Assembly: GCF_037975245.1 (NCBI RefSeq)
Contig: NC_092574.1
Location: forward strand, 5,388,713 to 5,452,712
Source of the DNA: Apostichopus japonicus
Taxonomy: Eukaryota; Echinodermata; Holothuroidea; Aspidochirotida; Stichopodidae
Direction of reading: 5' to 3'
DNA length: 64,000 nt
Position numbers and translations under genes: made by a program. This document shows, in pieces, positions 58,449-64,000 of this stretch; position 1 is the stretch's first letter, and every line of letters begins with the position of its first letter. The notes under the pieces are model-generated. The model ran no database searches and was not told the origin of the DNA. It saw only the letters and a program-made list of their open reading frames with translations.

Positions 58449-59340
58449 CTTCCCATTTGGTTAGTAAAAGAAGCCTGTTGAGACTGGTAAGTGTCAACAG
58501 AGGTCAAAAGTCCGAAACCTTGTAAACATGGTAACTACAAAGTTAAAGCGCATTTTGGTTTAATAAGTGCCTTATTGGCTTTTCTTTTGGAAGGTCAAAG
58601 ATCACTTGAAGCACACATAGTCAAAGTCTGAAAAGTAATTAAACAAAACTGCAGAATTTTTTTTGGGGGGGTAGAGGTCAAAGGTCGTATAAGATCAACA
58701 CAGATCAACATGACACCTTGTAAAAAGTTTAATGGAAAAAGTATTAGCTGCTTGATTTAACTTTGATAGTCGATGTATCAACAGCAGTGAAAGTCTGGAA
58801 ACCTTTAAACGTGACACAGGCCGCAAAAGAAAAAGCTTGAATTAACTTACTGCTGGCCATGTAGACCACCTTAGTGAGTATATGTGAACCCTTTTGTGTT
58901 TTCTCAATGGACCTGTCTAAGAAGTGTTCTGTACATAATATAGGTATATTGTTTTTGTATACATGTGCACAAATTGTTTACAACAAAACGAAAAAAAGAA
59001 TGTCATTTACCACTTAAGAAGCCAAATAAACAGAAACTTGCAAGACTAGACATCTGGGCAATAATTTAAGGTATCATACTTTTCACCTTGTTGCCATGGA
59101 AGTGTATAGTGGCAGTTAGTACTCTTACTATGTACAGTCATTTAGGACAAACTCAGGGATGTGGTGTGATCACCACAGGTTATAAGCTTGGCTAAGGTAA
59201 GAATAGCCCTTAGGATTGACTGTACGCAGTAAAAGCATCAATTTACCCGAGAGAAAGAGTTATGTCATCCACCTATGAGCTTTCATCCTTGATTTTCCAC
59301 ATAATAGTAAAGGTCACTTGGTTTGGCAAATGACCATGTG
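58449..59340. other. Non-coding, nothing recognised
   Basis: No exon or element recognised. Confidence 0.4.
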
Positions 59341-59510
59341 CAGGGGGCGTATCCAGGATTTTCTAACCCGGGGGGGCGCGAATTACTATCTAAGCGGAGC
59401 GCCACCTTCGGTTGGCGCGCAGCGTACAAGAACATTTCTGGTTTTGATAACACCCCCAGATCACCGGAAATGACACTTTTCGAGGATGAAATGACCAACC
59501 AGATGCACAC
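59341..59510 (+). mobile_element. Left end of a hAT-like element (CAGGGGGCGTATCCAGG)
   Basis: It starts CAGGGGGCGTATCCAGG and contains 'gcggagcgccaccttcggtt' plus 'ggcgcgcagcgtacaag', then 'agatcaccggaaatgacac'. This is the same subterminal hairpin block as in the elements at 41367, 51237 and 60143. The right end was not found, so the element is probably truncated or interrupted. Confidence 0.55.
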
Positions 59511-60142
59511 TTTTGCCTGAGAACCAAGAATTTTTTTTCCATTCATAACCTTTTGAAGATTGTCACCAATCACACATCATGTTGACCTCATCACAACTCA
59601 TATGGATCATTGCTTTTTGTAGGTGATTTTATGTCGCGGCCCACAATAACCCATAAGCACCACTTTTCAAGGTTTTAAGCCAATTATTTGTTCAGAATTT
59701 GAAAGTTCACAATTCTCGTGAATAAATTCACTTCAAAACATACCCATAATGTTGCACAAAATTTCATCTATGGACAACCAATACAGAAAAACCTTCATCA
59801 CCCCCTAACAGACTGGTCAAAATTGCACGAGTAGAGGGAAGTATGATGAAGAATGGTGGTCAGGGAATTTTCGAAAATTCAGACACAGTTAATATATTGG
59901 TGTACAAATATTCAAACCTCTTATAACGGCTACTATAAAACTTCGTTGAAGGAAATGAAAAATATCATATATTTCCGAAACCGAACACTACACACATCTA
60001 CAGTTTTGAGGCTGTTCATCCCGGAACACCATTTTCATGCTCACTAATACGATGTGATATCTGCTGTTTGCTTTAAAAATTCGAATAAGTGAAATGAGAC
60101 TGGAATAAATAACTATTATCTGTTTATTATGCAAAGCTCCAC
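59511..60142. other. Non-coding, possibly element interior
   Basis: No gene recognised. It may be interior sequence of the element starting at 59341. Confidence 0.35.
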
Positions 60143-61153
60143 CAGTGGCGTAACGATGAACCCGGGGGCTCCTGGCCCAACGGGGATCCCCTATCAGGAG
60201 GTCCAAGCAAGGGCATCCGCAAAATTATTTACAAGAAGCCAAAAAGGTGTAACACACTACTTGCTACTATCTAAGCGCAGCGCCACCTTCGGTTGGCGCG
60301 GAGCGTACAACGATTTTTTGGCCAAAAAATACTCCTAGATCGTCGGAAAAGACACTTCCCGTTCAAGTTGCATTTACACATCGGTTGTTTTGAGATCTCA
60401 TTTCTTAGGATTTTGACTTTCAATAATTTCAGTAATGCATTATGGGTCCGTATGCAATGAACATAACTAGAGAACTGTTGGTTGGGGGAAATCATTGAAA
60501 TGTCAAATGCTTAACTTTTCTTTTTAATTTTTTATTTTCCAGGGGGGAGTGGGCATGTGTCCCCCTCCCCTACTGTATGGAGTATAATGGGGACTACTGT
60601 ACAAATACAGTAATCGAACCTTAGCATAGGCCTCATTTCGGCTGAAACTTTGTCTCCATGTAAGCCTAATTTTTACTTACCAGATACAACGAAGTCATCT
60701 TTATTCCATTTCTTACCTTTTATTATTATATTTTTATGAAAGCCCTGACTTCATTTTTAAATGAACACAGTTTTAAGTCTGTTGGGTGTTGGGTTATTGT
60801 TTTAGAATTTTTCAAAAAATCATATGTCCCGATGTTGTACTCAGTATAACATTGGCTGGAATTGGGTTTTAAATTATATACTTCGTTTTCGATTATAATA
60901 ATAAATAACACAAATAGCTCGATACATACATTAATACCCAATGAACCCATGATCATGGTGTCCGTATTCCGTATCACGTGAAAATATGTATATTGTCTTG
61001 TTCAGTCTTTGCATGAGTTTTTCTTTCCCAGTAAAACGGGCCCTCCCTATCCAAAGAGGTATACCCCTTTTCTGTGCATCAGTATAGCGGGGCCCACTTT
61101 TGGTCGGGGCCACCTGCTCAGCACGGTCCGAGCCCACAGGAGTTACGCTACTT
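60143..61153. mobile_element. hAT-like element of about 1 kb with CAGTGGCGTAAC ends
   Basis: The left end CAGTGGCGTAAC is matched by the inverted right end GTTACGCTACTT (10 of 12 positions). The flanking 8-mers AGCTCCAC and TGCCCCAC agree at six positions. Inside, at about 60268-60345, is the same 'gcgccaccttcggttggcgc' hairpin block as in the other CAGTGG-type elements. No transposase is recognised. Confidence 0.6.
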
Positions 61154-61869
61154 TGCCCCACATTCTTTTCATTTCGAAAGACTCACAATTTCAAGTTCAT
61201 TACACACTGAAGGCTTCGATTCTCTATCTGCCTTCAGTTAGGGAAGATCTTGGGATTTTCATCCTAGATGTCGCTAGATATTGCTAGATATCCATACAGT
61301 ACAGTGCCCTTGGGATTTCATAGATTTTTCGGGGCCTGATCTTGGGAAATTGTAAAGGCGGAAGCGGTCACACTCCATGTAGGTCAGTGCACGACCTCTA
61401 GCGGTCACTAATATCGTCCCCGTTTTCGCGTAGTGGCGAACGTGCACTTTTGGCGAAATTGAGTTAAATATTGTTCTTACCTATTTCGAGGGTGAAGAAT
61501 CGGTTGAGCCGGGGTAGAAGTTTTAAAACAGTCTATTTTTTTCGTTTTTTCTGACTCATTTTTGACGAATGTCCGCCTAAGACCCACTCTCGTTTTTACA
61601 TACTGACGAATACTTTAGTCATCATTACAACCACTCAGTAACACTATTTGTCTAAGGTCCATGCATTTTTGCATATCGACGAATATTACCCTTTGGAACA
61701 AGCCGAACATAACAACCATGTCATACTGACTTGAGAACCAACTAACTGCCATTTGAAAACACCCAGGATTATGGGAAGGTAATATCTTTATTAGTTCACC
61801 TCGTCATTTAATTGATTAATACAGTATTCATATACTACGGAAGCGTAGAAGGGACATGGTGATGAAAGA
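61154..61869. other. CpG-richer non-coding stretch
   Basis: 61330-61560 is richer in CpG than its surroundings, and the minus strand has a donor-like ATAG|GTAAGA ending at about 61476. A minus-strand promoter or first exon is possible but unsupported by any recognised protein. Confidence 0.25.
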
Positions 61870-61879
61870 GAAACAAACT

Positions 61880-62535
61880 CGTCAAAATGACAAAATTCGG
61901 AAAAAGACGTTTTGCCTGTCAAAACGACAAAATTATTAAATTTGCCGAGATGCAACAAGTCGTCAAAATGACAAAATTTGGAAAATTGACGTTTTGCCGA
62001 GATACAATAACTCATCAAAATGACAAAAATCTGAAAATTGACGTTTTGCCGAGATACAAAAAGTCGGCAAAATGACAAAATTTTGAAAATTGACGTTTTG
62101 CCGAGATACAACAAGTCGTCAAAATGACAAAAATTTGAATCTCAACGTTTTGCCGAGATACAACAAGTCGTCAAACTGACAAAAATCTGAAAATTGACGT
62201 TTTGCCGAGATACAGCATGTCGTCAAAATGACAAAATATTGAAAATTGACGTTTTGCTGAGATACAACAAGTCGTCAAAATGAAAAAAAATTCTGAATTT
62301 TAACGTTTAGCCGAAATATAACAAGTCGTCAAAATGAAAAAAATCTGAAAATTGACGTTTTGCTGAGATACAACAAGTCGTCAAAATGAAAAAAAAATCT
62401 GAATTTTAACGTTTAGCCGAAGTATAACAAGACGTCAAAATGAAAAAAATCTGAAAATTGACGTTTTGTTGAGATACGACAACTCGTCAAAATGAGAACA
62501 ATCTGAAAATTGACGTTTTGCCGAGATACAAATCG
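61880..62535 (+). repeat. 52-bp tandem array, about 12 units
   Basis: Units contain GTCGTCAAAATGACAAAA, then TGAAAATTGACGTTTTGCC and GAGATACAACAA. The period is 52 where measured (61988, 62040, 62092), with small indels later. TCGTCAAAATGAC and its partial complement 'gacgttttg' give each unit some inverted symmetry (CGTCAAAA/TTTTGACG-like). Short frames on both strands (61791-62114, 61887-62075) are repeat by-products. Confidence 0.92.
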
Positions 62536-62814
62536 TCAAATCGTTACAAATGTAACATCTCCCTAAAGAAGTACGGTTTCTCTTAGCTATTGGCGGCTTT
62601 GCTCATCACGAGCATTACTCTAGCCTAACTTAAAACTACCTTTTTCTAGCTAAGTAATACCTAGTTACATAATTGAAGGTCACATACTTTTACATGAAAC
62701 TTTGGAAGGTACTAGCATAGTTTATACTTAAGTAGTTACTTTGCTACAAAGGACGAGGAGGGGGGGGGGGGGCGTTTAGACCGAATTACTAGAAAATCTG
62801 TATAGCAACCTTTA

Positions 62815-63117
62815 ATGCTGTCTTGCCAAATGCTTCAATTAATGAAGGATCTTTTACGATTTATCAAAGAAACATGGCTTATTCATTGGCTGACACAATT
62901 TCTTCAAGGATGGCCCAGACAAGTAAGGTTGGATAAAGGGTTATCGGAAATATTGGAAATAAAGGTTGGTGTGCCTTGGGGTGGGAGGGTGGGGGTCTAT
63001 TATATGCTATATTATTTACTATATATACTGATGAAATTAACAAAATTAACAAAATATGCCGATGATACTGCTGTATCATGTACAATTCATAAGAGCTCTG
63101 TTGAAACTGACCAATGA
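62815..63117 (+). pseudogene. Decayed LINE reverse transcriptase fragment
   Basis: The frame includes KVGVPWG (usual GVPQG) and, at 63055-63066, the catalytic YADD followed by TAVSC, the reverse transcriptase active site of non-LTR retrotransposons. The segment between, normally about a dozen residues of the QGSxLGPLLFxxYxND type, is scrambled. The frame stops at 63115-63117, well short of a full domain. The C-terminal LINE fragment at 63612 lies 0.5 kb downstream in the same orientation, so both may belong to one dead element. Confidence 0.65.
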
Positions 63118-63611
63118 AATTTTCAGTGTTCTGTAAATGACATAGTTCCAACATGTGACCGCAAGACTTTATTGCGTAACTCCCCCCCCCCAAAAAAAAA
63201 AATTAGGGAAATTTGTTTTTGAAAATAAACCATAAAACATGAAGGTCTCATTCTATCAAGGTTGCAACGTATTATTATTATTATTATTATTATTGAGGGA
63301 TCTGATGTGGCTAGAACCTCCAAAACTGAGTACTGGGAGTATACAGTGATGACAGTTTGACCTTTTCTTGCAAAGCATTAAGGTATTAAAAAGTATATTA
63401 TATAGTATCTAGTGTGGCTTACGTTGTGTCTTTCTTTAACCAAAATGCTAAGGAAAATGTTTTCAATACTATTATTCTACCCTGGCACATGTGATCTATA
63501 CAGTGCCTGTCTGGTACCATGTTATATTGCAAAAAAAAACCAAAGAAAAGAAGAATGAAGTTTCTTAAATACACATCATCTATATTAATTTAGAATACAA
63601 CATACTTTTAG
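63118..63611. other. Interior of LINE relic; ATT microsatellite
   Basis: An (ATT)n run lies at 63271-63294. A C run and A run at 63181-63203 suggest an inserted or expanded simple sequence. No other feature. Confidence 0.45.
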
Positions 63612-63861
63612 AAAAAGTAAATGCTGCTGCAAGACCTGAGTTTACAAGAATGGCTAATAAGATTTACAGTGATCAGATTAACCCTTTGTATACTGTACTG
63701 AAAACTCTCCTGCACAAATCGAGCAGAAATCTAAGAAATCCACACAAAATACCGAACGTAAGTTTACAGCAACTTATTTATTTACCGTGCTGCTTTATCC
63801 ATTCCATGCGAGCACTTAGAATGTTTGTTATAGTCTGTTTGTTACATAGTTTTATGTAATA
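63612..63861 (+). pseudogene. LINE ORF2 C-terminal fragment (same family as 21871-22378)
   Basis: One frame reads VNAAARPEFTRMANKI, then HKSSRNLRNPHKIP, to a stop at 63857-63859. It parallels the VNGAARREFVRMTGKI and STRTLRNP segments of the relic at 21871. The frame is open from the A-rich stretch at about 63612. Confidence 0.6.
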
Positions 63862-64000
63862 ACTTTTTTATTAGTAGATCTATGTATTTTATATGATATC
63901 CTATCATCTTGACATTTTCTACCTTTTTATATTAGTTATTCTTGGACTGTTTGGTATCCTATCATCTTAAAAAAAAAACTTTTATATGAGTTATTCTTCT
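63862..64000. other. End of window, LINE 3' region or flank
   Basis: AT-rich; 'tatcctatcatctt' occurs twice (about 63896 and 63955). No gene. Confidence 0.4.

Noticed and set aside
1-64000. tRNA or rRNA genes
   Set aside because: I looked for the conserved tRNA arm GGTTCGANTCC and for rRNA-like GC blocks by eye and found none; a covariance-model scan would settle it.

Overview
The window is nuclear DNA from an animal: AT-rich, dominated by introns and transposon relics, with one clearly supported protein gene. There are no operons, ribosome binding sites or bacterial insertion sequences. Deuterostome-style hAT miniature elements, CR1/L2-like LINE tails and a Copia-type gag relic point to a marine invertebrate. 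An echinoderm would fit, but the sequence does not settle the taxon.

The supported gene is a pirin-family gene on the + strand. I rebuilt it from eight coding exons with consensus splice sites and compatible phases: 29481-29570, 30936-31028, 31998-32078, 32774-32983, 33677-33806, 34122-34204, 40012-40078 and 54787-54920. They give about 295 residues, close to the roughly 290 of vertebrate pirin. The frame is intact, yet two of the four residues expected to hold the iron are replaced (Ser56 and Tyr98). It therefore looks like an expressed but non-canonical pirin. Its last intron is 14.7 kb and holds much of the window's transposon material.

Layout: 1-8.5 kb holds a candidate first exon with a signal peptide (1356-1439), a 77/87-bp tandem array and a hAT element with perfect 8-bp target duplications. 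From 8.57 to 16.77 kb there is a direct tandem duplication of about 4 kb; only the first copy carries a LINE 3' end, so the second copy preserves the empty site. From 17 to 29 kb there are minisatellites, a 235-bp duplication, a LINE tail and another hAT copy. From 29.2 to 54.9 kb is the pirin gene. Its introns contain a 2.3-kb inverted-repeat element, paired 'CAGTGGCGG' hAT elements, a Copia LTR/gag relic, two candidate minus-strand first exons (43.5 and 47.6 kb), a twice-occurring dispersed repeat and a small inverted-repeat element with a THAP-like start. From 55 to 64 kb there is a 60/61-bp satellite-like array just 3' of pirin, a cluster of related hAT ends, a 52-bp array and a decayed LINE with a readable reverse transcriptase active-site motif.

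Most other open frames are short, lack recognisable domains, or are produced by tandem repeats whose unit length is a multiple of three.
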